DNA from: Helicobacter jaachi | Lineage (GTDB): Bacteria > Campylobacterota > Campylobacteria > Campylobacterales > Helicobacteraceae | NCBI RefSeq assembly: GCF_000763135.2 | Contig: NZ_JRPR02000001.1 | Location: forward strand, 310,001 to 374,000 | Direction: 5' to 3' | Length of the DNA: 64,000 nucleotides | Shown: piece after piece, positions 48,619-56,916 of the stretch | Layout: every line of letters starts with the position of its first letter | Numbering within the stretch: the stretch's first letter is position 1 | Made by a program: the position numbers and the translations under genes | The notes under the pieces: model-generated | What the model was told of the DNA's origin: nothing | The model's database searches: none | The model's input: the letters and a program-made list of their open reading frames with translations, nothing else

Positions 48619-49398
48619 TTAGCCATTCTCATCTCGCACAATGGCGTTTTGGCAGAGGGTGTAGAATTCATGTGCTATGCGCGGATTATAAGAGCCTTTG
48701 CGCGTGCTAAATTGCACTGCTTGGAGCTTTAGCGCTTCGCTCAAAGGCTTTTTAAAAAGCGTTTGTAAAAATGCTAAAAACTCCGCCTGTCCCAAAGTAT
48801 AAAAGCCCAAAGTAAGCCCAAATCTATCGCTAAGGGATAGAATCTCATCTTGCATATCATTCATGTGCAGCGTGTCTTGTGGGTAAGATTCTATAATCAA
48901 ATGGCGATAGTTTGAAGTGGTGTAGAATGCAATATTTTGTGCCTTTGCCTCAAGCGAGCCTTCAAGCAAACTCTTTAGCCCCTTATAGCCATCCTCAAAA
49001 GCGTTAAATGATAAGTCATCGCATACAATGACAAATTTATAAGGCAGCTCGCGCAAGGCATCTTGCAATATAGGCAAAAGGCTTAGCGATTCTTTAGCAA
49101 TTTCCACCACGCGCAAAGGGCTATCAAAAGCAAGTAGCGAGCTTAGCACATATTGCAAACATGAGCTTTTCCCACAGCCCCTAGCACCCCAAAGGAGCGC
49201 GTGAGAGGCTCTATTACCTTGTATGAGGGCTTTTGTATTGTGAGTAAGTGCGCTCATTTCATTTTCTAAGCCAATGAGTTTGGTAGGCGCTTGCAGTGCT
49301 TTAATAGGCTTAAAATACCCGCCAAAGTCCTCAAATTTAGGGCGATAGACGCAGGCTAAATGCTCTTCCCATGAAAAATTAAAGAGCTTTGGTGGCAT
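48619..49398 (-). CDS. DUF815 P-loop ATPase
   Basis: 259 residues, AAA-like: Walker A LLWGARGCGKSSCLQ at about residue 70, Walker B FVIVCDDLSFN, YTTSNYRHLI as sensor 1, DRFGLTLGFYTLGQAEFLAFLQTL. This matches DUF815 predicted ATPases, usually of unknown role. The start overlaps the clpA 3' end by 20 bases, so it is translationally coupled to clpA and clpS. Confidence 0.88.
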   Translation of the reverse strand: MPPKLFNFSWEEHLACVYRPKFEDFGGYFKPIKALQAPTKLIGLENEMSALTHNTKALIQGNRASHALLWGARGCGKSSCLQYVLSSLLAFDSPLRVVEIAKESLSLLPILQDALRELPYKFVIVCDDLSFNAFEDGYKGLKSLLEGSLEAKAQNIAFYTTSNYRHLIIESYPQDTLHMNDMQDEILSLSDRFGLTLGFYTLGQAEFLAFLQTLFKKPLSEALKLQAVQFSTRKGSYNPRIAHEFYTLCQNAIVRDENG

Positions 49399-51625
49399 TT
49401 TTCTTGCTCTGTGCGCTTTTGTATTTAAGCGTGATGTGCGGAGTTGGATTCTGTAAAAGGCTTACTTTCACGCTGCCACCCTTTTTAAGCGCGCCAAAGA
49501 GAATTTCATCACTCAATGCAAGCTTAATTTGGCTATCAATAATCTTTTTTAGCTCCCTTGCGCCCAGTGCTTTATCCATACTTTGTGAGGCGAGGAATTG
49601 CAATGCTTGATTATCAATGCTTAGGCTAATGTGGCGTGCCTTAAGCAGTGTGGCAATGTCATTAATGTATTTTTTGGCAATGAGAGTATATTCTTTCAAG
49701 CCTAGTGGATTAAAGTGGATAATGCTATCAATGCGGCTGCGGAGTTCAGGTGAAAAAAGTGATTTTATCGCGGTGGCGTTCTTGCCCTGCATATTGGCAT
49801 TAAAGCCTAGCGTATTTGCCTCTTGACTGCCAGCATTACTTGTCATAATCACAATAACATTTCTAAAATCAGCCTTATTCCCTGCATTATCCGTAAGGCT
49901 CGCCGCGTCTAGAATCTGCAGCAAAATATTATAAATATCATGATGAGCCTTTTCAATCTCATCAAGCAGCAGCACGCAATGAGGACTTTTGCGCACCGCA
50001 TCAACAAGCAGCCCACCCTGCTCAAAGCCCACATATCCAGCAGGCGCGCCAATTAAGCGAGATATAGAATGAGGCTCCATATACTCACTCATATCAAATT
50101 TGATAAATGCAATGCCTAAAATCTTTGCTAATTCTTTTGCTAGCTCTGTTTTCCCCACACCGCTTGGTCCAGCAAATACAAAGCTGCCTATGGGCTTATT
50201 GCTTTCGCTCAAGCCCGCCTTATTGGTTTTAATCACATTACTTAGCTCATCGATAGCCTTATCCTGCGAGAATATACGCTCTTTAAGTTTTGAGGCAAGA
50301 TGCATAAGCGCCTTGCCCTCGTCCTTGCTAATAGAGCTTTTGGGGATATGCACACTTTTACTTAGGGTAGATTCTATATCTTTAATGGTGATGGTGGGGT
50401 GATTTACAGAATCTGCGCGGTAGATTCGCATATTTGCGCCCACTTCATCAAGCAAATCAATCGCCTTATCGGGCAGAAATTTATCACTAATATATCTTGC
50501 AGAGAGATTGACACAGGCTTCAAGTGCGCCCTTGCTGTATTTGACATGATGATATTTTTCATAAATTGGGGCTAAGCCTTGCAAAATTTGATAGCAATCT
50601 TGCAGGCTTGGCTCTTTTACTTCTACTTTGCTAAAGCGGCGTGAGAGGGCTTTATCTTTATCAAAATGCGTTTTAAACTCTGCAAATGTAGTCGCACCAA
50701 TGCAGCGCAGTGAGCCATTAGCAAGGGCAGGTTTGAGCAGATTTGATGCATCAAGGTTTGAGCCAGAAGTCGCTCCAGCGCCTACAATGGTATGAATTTC
50801 ATCAATGAAAAGCACGCCATGAGGCATTTGTGTAATTTCTTTAAGCACACCCTTAAGGCGTTTTTCAAAATCCCCGCGATACTTACTTCCTGAAATCATA
50901 GCCCCCACATCAAGGGCAAAAATTTGCGCATTATGCAGGGCTTTTGGCAATTTTTTATGATAAATCTCAAGTGCTAGCCCTTCGGCAATAGCTGTTTTTC
51001 CTACACCGGGTTCGCCCACAAGGATAGGATTATTTTTCTTGCGCCGTGCAAGAATTTCACTCACACGCCAAATCTCCTCCTCACGCCCAATAACTGGGTC
51101 GATTTTACCCTCTTTTGCAAGCATAGATAGATTTTTAGTGTATTTGGCTAGGTAGCTCTCTCCTGCCTCTTTTGTATCCTGCTGCTCTTGTTCTTTATAG
51201 TCTTGCTCTTGTTGAGTGATGACCTCAAGCACATTTAAGCGATTAATGCCTTGCGATTTGAGAATCTGCGTGCTAAAGCTCTGGCTCTCCTCCATAATCG
51301 AGGCGAGCAAATCGCCCACATCGATATTCTGGCGATTGCTATTTTCGGCATGCTTGACCATAGTTTCGATGATTCTATCAAGCGCTGGGGTTTGGCGTGG
51401 CTTTTGGGTAAGCTCATGGGAAAATGGCACATATTTTTGCAAGTAGAGATTGATAACGCGGCGCATTTCTTGGATATTGCCCCCGCATTTTTGCAAGATA
51501 CTTATGCCTTGCGTGTTGTTAAGTGTGGCTAAGAAAAGATGCTCGGTGGTGAGAATATTATGGCGCATTTCGCGCGCGATGTCGATAGATTCATTAAAAA
51601 TAAGCGTGAGATTCTGTCCTATCAT
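49379..51625 (-). CDS. clpA: ATP-dependent Clp protease ATP-binding subunit ClpA
   Basis: Hsp100 unfoldase feeding ClpP. 748 residues. N-terminal Clp repeats ([20 protein letters not shown]), first AAA Walker [33 protein letters not shown], second Walker [19 protein letters not shown] with [12 protein letters not shown] ClpP loop is present near [19 protein letters not shown] before ATG 51625. clpS is directly upstream, as in many bacteria. Confidence 0.96.
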   Translation of the reverse strand: MIGQNLTLIFNESIDIAREMRHNILTTEHLFLATLNNTQGISILQKCGGNIQEMRRVINLYLQKYVPFSHELTQKPRQTPALDRIIETMVKHAENSNRQNIDVGDLLASIMEESQSFSTQILKSQGINRLNVLEVITQQEQDYKEQEQQDTKEAGESYLAKYTKNLSMLAKEGKIDPVIGREEEIWRVSEILARRKKNNPILVGEPGVGKTAIAEGLALEIYHKKLPKALHNAQIFALDVGAMISGSKYRGDFEKRLKGVLKEITQMPHGVLFIDEIHTIVGAGATSGSNLDASNLLKPALANGSLRCIGATTFAEFKTHFDKDKALSRRFSKVEVKEPSLQDCYQILQGLAPIYEKYHHVKYSKGALEACVNLSARYISDKFLPDKAIDLLDEVGANMRIYRADSVNHPTITIKDIESTLSKSVHIPKSSISKDEGKALMHLASKLKERIFSQDKAIDELSNVIKTNKAGLSESNKPIGSFVFAGPSGVGKTELAKELAKILGIAFIKFDMSEYMEPHSISRLIGAPAGYVGFEQGGLLVDAVRKSPHCVLLLDEIEKAHHDIYNILLQILDAASLTDNAGNKADFRNVIVIMTSNAGSQEANTLGFNANMQGKNATAIKSLFSPELRSRIDSIIHFNPLGLKEYTLIAKKYINDIATLLKARHISLSIDNQALQFLASQSMDKALGARELKKIIDSQIKLALSDEILFGALKKGGSVKVSLLQNPTPHITLKYKSAQSKKNATKAL

Positions 51626-51635
51626 TCATACTCCT

Positions 51636-51935
51636 TTAGGGCATTTCCTCTGTAATGACGCGTAAGGGATAGCCGTGCTGCTTTGCCTTTTGGCTTACGA
51701 TTTGCGTTTTTAGCTCGGCAATATCATAGGGGTAAATGCCACATACGCCTTTGCCATCGTTATGCACTTTGAGCGTGATAGCAGTGGCTTCATCAGAAGT
51801 CTTATCAAAGACCTCCATAAGAATCTGCGCGACAAAATCCATAGCCGTCCAATCATCATTTAAAATTAATACGCGATAGAGTTTTGGTTCTTCAAGCATG
51901 CTCTCTATGCTTGTTTCAAATGCTGTGTGCGCCAA
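51636..51935 (-). CDS. clpS: ClpA adaptor ClpS
   Basis: 99-residue N-degron adaptor. Core YRVLILNDDWTAMDFVAQILMEVFDKTSDEATAITLKVHNDGKGVCGIYPYDIAELK contains the ND-x-T-x-M/F-V pocket. TTG start at 51935 five bases after AAAGGA. It precedes clpA by ten bases. Confidence 0.95.
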   Translation of the reverse strand: MAHTAFETSIESMLEEPKLYRVLILNDDWTAMDFVAQILMEVFDKTSDEATAITLKVHNDGKGVCGIYPYDIAELKTQIVSQKAKQHGYPLRVITEEMP

Positions 51936-52093
51936 GAGAATCCTTTAAAATAAAAATAAATAATTTGCGCATTTTAGCAAAAATAATAAAACATACTCTT
52001 ATAAGCGCGCGAGATAAATTTGCGTTAAATGATAGAATCTAGCCTTTAAAAAGCCCATATAGCCCTGCTGCAAAGTCTAAAGGCTTAGAAAAC

Positions 52094-52254
52094 TTATCCC
52101 TTGCTCACCTCATTTAGCGCATTTATGGCGCGGAAGTAGCCGATGCAGGGGATTAGAGCAGTGATTACTGCAAGGAGGGTTTGCCTATCGTTTCCTACGT
52201 TTAGATTCCTAGTCCACTTGTCTTTATAAATTCTCGCGTTTTTATTTTGCTTCC
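52094..52254 (-). pseudogene. possible C-terminal remnant of an unidentified protein
   Basis: On the minus strand a frame open through the end of the aldo/keto reductase remnant ends at a TAA at 52094-52096. It reads coherently as ...YKDKWTRNLNVGNDRQ followed by a hydrophobic LLAVITALIPCIGYF and ALNEVSKG. There is no start codon or SD, so it looks like the tail of a decayed membrane protein. The rest of 51936-52254 holds one AGAATCT copy and nothing else recognisable. Confidence 0.3.
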
Positions 52255-52623
52255 TTATTTCCCCACGCGTTTGGCTAGCTCTGGCGGGTATCTATCGCCT
52301 TTTATTTCTATAGAATCTAATCTTTTATTAATGCGCTCTGGCTTAGAATCTAGCACTTGAGTGCCATTTTGCATATAGATTCCAAACTTTGTGGCGATGG
52401 TTACCTTGTCGCGCACACTTTGCAGCGCCTCGCCTACGATTTCCTCATTTAGCGTCCCATAGGCTTCCGCTGTGTCAAATAGCGTGATGCCGCTATCATA
52501 GGCTTTTTGCACGAGCTTTATTGCCTCACTTTTCTCCAAGCCTTTGCCATAGCCATAGCTTAGCCCCATGCAGCCTAGCCCTAGTGATGAAACCTCCAAA
52601 TTGCCTAATTTGCGCGTTTTCAT
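52255..52623 (-). pseudogene. aldo/keto reductase remnant with in-frame internal deletion
   Basis: 122 residues. Residues 1-103 match the N-terminus of a ~330-residue aldo/keto reductase (MKTRKLGNLEVSSLGLGCMG, FDTAEAYG with the catalytic Asp and Tyr, TKFGIYM). Then the sequence passes straight to KRLDSIEIKGDRYPPELAKRVGK, the family's extreme C-terminus. About 200 residues of barrel, including the catalytic His region and the NADP site, are missing. The frame remains open. The junction (nt ~52305-52325) contains TATAGAATCT. A full-length relative was presumably lost by recombination. Confidence 0.72.
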
Positions 52624-52730
52624 TTTGCCTCCTTTGTGTTTTTTAGTGCGTTTAGCCCGCCAATAATGCTAAGGCAAACAAAAGGCAGGATTTTCCAGTG
52701 CCTTTTCAAAATCTTTTGCAAATCAAACAT
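52620..52730 (-). CDS. candidate 36-aa membrane peptide
   Basis: Minus-strand ORF too short for ordinary calling: ATG 52728-52730 with AGGAG at a good distance upstream, product MFDLQKILKRHWKILPFV..., with a hydrophobic centre (about residues 13-28) flanked by basic residues. Its TGA overlaps the ATG of the reductase remnant, suggesting coupling. Real translation is plausible but unproven. Confidence 0.4.
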   Translation of the reverse strand: MFDLQKILKRHWKILPFVCLSIIGGLNALKNTKEAK

Positions 52731-52750
52731 TCAATCTCCTTAAACTAAAC

Positions 52751-52769
52751 TTAGATTCTTAGAATCTAA
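52751..52769. repeat. inverted pair of the AGAATCT word
   Basis: TTAGATTCT, one base, AGAATCTAA: perfect 9-bp arms in the 244-base region between oorC and the small ORF. Confidence 0.75.
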
Positions 52770-52860
52770 ATGCAAGTATAAATGATGATAGCTACTCTAA
52801 GTCAAGAGCTTTTTGCAAAAAATGTTGAAAAAGGGCAATAGGTGGGCGTTGGGATTAAAA

Positions 52861-52880
52861 TATAGAATCTAGATTCTATA
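52861..52880. repeat. 20-bp perfect palindrome of the AGAATCT word
   Basis: TATAGAATCT directly abutting AGATTCTATA, about 95 bases after the oorC stop. Could act as a hairpin at the end of the oor transcript, but no T-tract follows. Confidence 0.8.
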
Positions 52881-52974
52881 ACTAAGAATTTAAGTGCAAA
52901 TGTGTGTGGGTTGGCTTATTTGTAAAAGTGGTGTGATGAGGGAGTGGGGAGTATAAAAGTAGGGGTGATAGAAT

Positions 52975-53535
52975 CTAGGCTTCTATCACTTTGGCTTCTT
53001 TGGCGTATTTTTCCCCTAGTTCAAAAGCTTTTTTGTTAGCTTCTCGCACCTTTGGCGGGACTTTTTCTATCATGGTTTCAAACACTAGGTCGCGATTTAC
53101 GCATTGTGTGAGTGTTGTGGTGATAGCAAGGGCTACGACAGATTGCGTTACGACATTGCCCACCTCTTCTTTAGCAATGGTAATAATTGGGATTTCATAG
53201 ATTTTAAATTTCTTTAAATCCTCTGGGCTAGGCTGCACAAGATTAGGTTCTACGACTATCACGCCGCCTTCTTTCACGCCGCTTTTAAATGCATCATAGC
53301 TCACTTGCGCGGTTGAAAGCATAAATTCAATTTCCCCTTCATTGGCATAAGGATACAAAATCTCCTCATCACTTAGCAAAATATCCACCTTTGTAGGTCC
53401 TCCGCGCACTTGGCTTGTGTATGTAGCGGCTTTGACACCATAGCCATTGTCTTTTATCTGCGCTTCGGCTAGGATTTCACCTGCTAAAAGCACGCCTTGC
53501 CCCCCCACACCCGTAAATCGCAGCTGGTGCATCAT
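52975..53535 (-). CDS. oorC: 2-oxoglutarate:acceptor oxidoreductase, gamma subunit
   Basis: 186 residues: LRFTGVGGQGVLLAGEILAEAQ and KAATYTSQVRGGPTKVDILLS identify the gamma/OFOR catalytic-gamma domain. Together with OorDAB it oxidatively decarboxylates 2-oxoglutarate to succinyl-CoA with flavodoxin/ferredoxin as acceptor, in place of 2-oxoglutarate dehydrogenase. Starts one base after oorB ends. Confidence 0.96.
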   Translation of the reverse strand: MMHQLRFTGVGGQGVLLAGEILAEAQIKDNGYGVKAATYTSQVRGGPTKVDILLSDEEILYPYANEGEIEFMLSTAQVSYDAFKSGVKEGGVIVVEPNLVQPSPEDLKKFKIYEIPIITIAKEEVGNVVTQSVVALAITTTLTQCVNRDLVFETMIEKVPPKVREANKKAFELGEKYAKEAKVIEA

Positions 53536-53536
53536 T

Positions 53537-54367
53537 TTAATGCCCTCCTTTCGCGGCTTGGGCTTTTCTAATCACTTCATCATACGCCTCACAATACTCA
53601 ATCTTATCGGTTTGGTGTTTTAAAACGCCTGTTGGAAATTTATCTACGCGCTCTTCTGGAGGCAAGGTCTCAAATTTGCTTTTAGACACTAGTCTAGATT
53701 CTATCCATTTAAGCATAGAGGTGGCTTCTCCCATTTTGTTTTTGCGCCCTAGATTGATGTGGCAGTTGCTATGAATATCAAAAAAGCTAAAGCCCTTATG
53801 CGTAAAGCCCTCCATAAGCACTTTTTCAAGTTTTTTAGGATTAAGCACACTTTCACGCGCTACAAAGCTTGCTCCCGCAGCGCTTGCCACTTCGCAGGGG
53901 TCAAAATTAGGGTCGATATTGCCATATTGAGCTGTAACCGTCCAAAAGCCCTTTGGTGTGGTGGGCGAAGTTTGAGAGTTAGTAAGCCCATAGATAAAAT
54001 TATTAATCATCACTAAATTTAAATCAATATTGCGCCTGCAGGCATGGATAGTGTGGTTACCGCCAATTGCCATAGAATCTCCATCGCCTGAAATGACAAT
54101 GACTTTTTTATCGGGGTTGGCTAGCTTTATGCCTGTGGCATACGCCATAGTCCTGCCATGCGTAGTATGCACGGTATTGCAATTAACATAAGATGAAAAG
54201 CGCCCAGAGCAGCCAATACCGCTCACAATGCACACATCATTCATATTCCAGCCTAGTGAGTTAATAGCGCGGATTACGCTTTTTAAAATCACACCATCGC
54301 CGCAGCCCCAGCACCAAAGTGTGGGCATTTTATCCATTCGCAAATATTCTTCGTAATTAAAAGCCAT
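53537..54367 (-). CDS. oorB: 2-oxoglutarate:acceptor oxidoreductase, beta (TPP) subunit
   Basis: 276 residues. MPTLWCWGCGDGVILKSVIRAI, GIGCSGR and the TPP-binding GDGDSMAIGGNHTIHACRRNIDLNLVMINNFIYGLTNSQTSP. AAGGAG before ATG 54367, and one base separates it from oorA. Confidence 0.97.
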   Translation of the reverse strand: MAFNYEEYLRMDKMPTLWCWGCGDGVILKSVIRAINSLGWNMNDVCIVSGIGCSGRFSSYVNCNTVHTTHGRTMAYATGIKLANPDKKVIVISGDGDSMAIGGNHTIHACRRNIDLNLVMINNFIYGLTNSQTSPTTPKGFWTVTAQYGNIDPNFDPCEVASAAGASFVARESVLNPKKLEKVLMEGFTHKGFSFFDIHSNCHINLGRKNKMGEATSMLKWIESRLVSKSKFETLPPEERVDKFPTGVLKHQTDKIEYCEAYDEVIRKAQAAKGGH

Positions 54368-55492
54368 TTACATCTCCTTAATTGTCGTTATAATCTCTGT
54401 GGGCGATATGCTGCGACCATTAGCCTTGCCTAAAAATTGCACATCTCTTTGCATAACGCGCTCTACTTCCTGCCTGTATTGCCCTTTATTAAGCTCAATT
54501 AATAAAATTTTTTCAAATTTTTGTCCTAAGGTTTTAAGCTCTTTAGCTGGGCTTGGCCATAGCGTAATGGGGCGGAAAAGTCCCACTTTTATATTATTTT
54601 TGCGCAAAGTATGGATAGCTTCTTTAACCGCTAGTGAGACAGAACCATAGGCGATAATGAGAATCTCCGCATCTTCTAGCATGTATTCTTCATACTCTAC
54701 AATGTCATCTAGGTGAGACTCTATCTTATTAAACAATCTATCGATGAGATTTTGTGAGAGCTTTTCATCTTCTGTAGGGAAGCCGCTTGCGCCATGATGC
54801 AGCCCGGTGATGTGGTATTTGTAGCCTTTAAAGAACGGATTAAGGATAGCGGGCTTATCTTGAGGCACGCCATAGGGTTGATAATCACTTGGCGCACCTT
54901 GAAACACTTGGCGATTAATGATAGTGGGCTTAATATCCTCCAAATCAGGGATAAGCGCCTTGCCATGCATATGCCCAACGGTTTCATCAAGGAGGAGAAA
55001 AACAGGCGTCATATACTTTTCAGCAATATTAAAAGCGCGGATAGTTTGTGTATAAGCCTCCTCAAGATTGCCAACAGCAATAGCAATAGAGCAAAAATCG
55101 CCATGACTTGGTGATTTGGCTTGATTGATATCGCCTTGCGAAACACGCGTGGGCAGTCCTGTAGATGGACCTCCTCGCATAACATCAACCACCACAAGCG
55201 GAATTTCTGCCATAAAGCCATAGCCGATTTGTTCAGCTTTAAGCGATATGCCCGGACCAGAAGTAGCAGTCATAGCCTTAACGCCGCTCATTGAAGCGCC
55301 TAAGGCTACAGCAATCCCGCTAATCTCATCTTCCATTTGGATAAATTTCCCCCCAATTTTTGGCAGCTCCACACTCATTTCATGCGCAATTTCACTTGAT
55401 GGAGTGATAGGATACCCACCAAAAAACCGGCAGCCAGATTCTATCGCAGCAAGCGCAACAAGCTCATTTCCTCCTGTAATTAACTCACGCAT
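54368..55492 (-). CDS. oorA: 2-oxoglutarate:acceptor oxidoreductase, alpha subunit
   Basis: 374 residues. GNELVALAAIESGCRFFGGYPITPSSEIAHEM, then GASMSGVKAMTATSGPGISLKAEQIGYGFMAEIPLVVVDVMRGGPSTGLPTRVSQGD and a C-terminal transketolase-like domain with LLIELNKGQYRQEVER. AAGGAG before ATG 55492. Confidence 0.97.
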   Translation of the reverse strand: MRELITGGNELVALAAIESGCRFFGGYPITPSSEIAHEMSVELPKIGGKFIQMEDEISGIAVALGASMSGVKAMTATSGPGISLKAEQIGYGFMAEIPLVVVDVMRGGPSTGLPTRVSQGDINQAKSPSHGDFCSIAIAVGNLEEAYTQTIRAFNIAEKYMTPVFLLLDETVGHMHGKALIPDLEDIKPTIINRQVFQGAPSDYQPYGVPQDKPAILNPFFKGYKYHITGLHHGASGFPTEDEKLSQNLIDRLFNKIESHLDDIVEYEEYMLEDAEILIIAYGSVSLAVKEAIHTLRKNNIKVGLFRPITLWPSPAKELKTLGQKFEKILLIELNKGQYRQEVERVMQRDVQFLGKANGRSISPTEIITTIKEM

Positions 55493-55502
55493 CTTCTCTC
55501 CT

Positions 55503-55814
55503 TCATATCACCATAAATTTATTTTCTTTAATTTTTATAGCGCGCTCTTGGGCTTCCTTGCTTAATTTTGCAAATTTAAATTCACTTTTATCAGCCACAA
55601 AAATAGCAAAATCAGGGCAATGCAATTCACACTCTCTGCAGCCTATACAGCTCTCTGGGTGAGCCACAGAAATAATTTTACCTAGTATTTTATGCTCATC
55701 TTTTTTCATACCTAGCACACCGCTGGGACAGAGTGAAACGCACACATCGCATGCTTTGCAACGCTTCTCATCAACCCACACAGGCACATTCTGTGGCGCT
55801 TTTTTTATTCCCAT
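55503..55814 (-). CDS. oorD: 2-oxoglutarate:acceptor oxidoreductase, delta subunit (2x[4Fe-4S] ferredoxin)
   Basis: 103 residues with two complete [4Fe-4S] motifs: CKACDVCVSLCPSGV and CIGCRECELHCPDFA. Electron-transfer subunit of OorDABC. First gene of the oor operon; mdh lies 39 bases upstream on the same strand. Confidence 0.96.
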   Translation of the reverse strand: MGIKKAPQNVPVWVDEKRCKACDVCVSLCPSGVLGMKKDEHKILGKIISVAHPESCIGCRECELHCPDFAIFVADKSEFKFAKLSKEAQERAIKIKENKFMVI

Positions 55815-55853
55815 TCCTTATCCTTTCTTGTGTTTAATTGAAAATGCACAATC

Positions 55854-56810
55854 TTAGATTCTATAATTTAACAATTCGTTATTTTTGAGAATCTCAACTT
55901 GTTTTTTAATGCTTTGAGCAGACATGTGGAGCATATCGCGTTCTTGGTCATTAAGCGGCAATGTGATAATCTCTTTCACTCCCTTGTGATTAAGCCTAAT
56001 GGGCAAGCCAATATAGATATCTTTAATGCCATATTCGCCCTGCGCATACACGCTGCATACGACTATTTCATCTGTATCATTCATAATAAGTTCAAGCATT
56101 TTAATAACTGCACTTGCTGGAGCAAAGTATGCCGAGCCCTGCTGATAGTAGCCCACAATCTTTGCGCCACCATTTTTGGTCTGCTCAATCAGCTCTTCTT
56201 GCACAAATGGCGTAAATTGCTCCATTAAGCTTTTATTATCGCATAAAGAGTGCCTAAGCAGGGGTAGCATAAAATCACTATGCGCGCCTATGACATAAGA
56301 TTCTATATGATGTGCGGGGTTATTAAGCCTTATTTTGCTTTCATACGCAAGCCTTGCGCCATCGAGTATGCCTGCCATTCCCATTACACGCTTTTTAGGA
56401 AAGCCGCTCCAATGCTCTGCTACAAGGCACATAACATCAAGTGGATTTGATACTACAATCATTAAGCATTGCGGCGCTACCCTAGCAATGTTTTGGGCAA
56501 TTTCTTTCATAATGTGAGCGTTTTTTAGGAGCAAATCATCGCGGCTCATATCTGGCATTCGTGGGAATCCTGCAGAGATGATAACAACTTCGCTTCCGCT
56601 TAACTCCTCATAAGATTCACAGCCTTTGACAAAAACGGGGAGATTAAACACAGCGGCTGCTTGAGAAATGTCAAGCCCCACACCTTTACAGCGTGGCAAG
56701 TCAATACTAAAAAGCAAAATCTCCCTAGCCATTTTGCCCATAGCCGCCAAAAACGCAATATGCGAGCCAACATTCCCAGAACCACCGATGATAGCGATTT
56801 TTTGTAGCAT
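55854..56810 (-). CDS. mdh: malate dehydrogenase
   Basis: 318 residues, LDH/MDH fold. IAIIGGSGNVGSHIAFLA is the NAD site; the specificity loop AGFPRMPDMSRDDLL has Arg rather than Gln, indicating malate; catalytic His in VIGAHSDFMLP (the usual GxHGD has Ser). Precedes oorDABC as in C. jejuni, where I recall sucCD between; no sucCD here. AGGGA precedes the ATG. Confidence 0.93.
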   Translation of the reverse strand: MLQKIAIIGGSGNVGSHIAFLAAMGKMAREILLFSIDLPRCKGVGLDISQAAAVFNLPVFVKGCESYEELSGSEVVIISAGFPRMPDMSRDDLLLKNAHIMKEIAQNIARVAPQCLMIVVSNPLDVMCLVAEHWSGFPKKRVMGMAGILDGARLAYESKIRLNNPAHHIESYVIGAHSDFMLPLLRHSLCDNKSLMEQFTPFVQEELIEQTKNGGAKIVGYYQQGSAYFAPASAVIKMLELIMNDTDEIVVCSVYAQGEYGIKDIYIGLPIRLNHKGVKEIITLPLNDQERDMLHMSAQSIKKQVEILKNNELLNYRI

Positions 56811-56916
56811 TTTTCCCTCGATAAAATTTGTCTTTTTTAACTTAAAATCTGCAAAAGTTAAACAAAAATTTTAACTTGCTAACTATGAAACAATTTAACT
56901 TAAAAATGAATTAAAA

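Noticed and set aside
51936-52093. Copy of the ~145-bp element after clpS
   Set aside because: It has one AGAATCT copy but lacks the TTGATA/TATAAY block and the hairpins.
53500-53506. C7 run in oorC as another phase-variation tract
   Set aside because: It encodes the conserved GVGGQG loop and is only seven bases; G tracts of 10-11 are the credible switches here.
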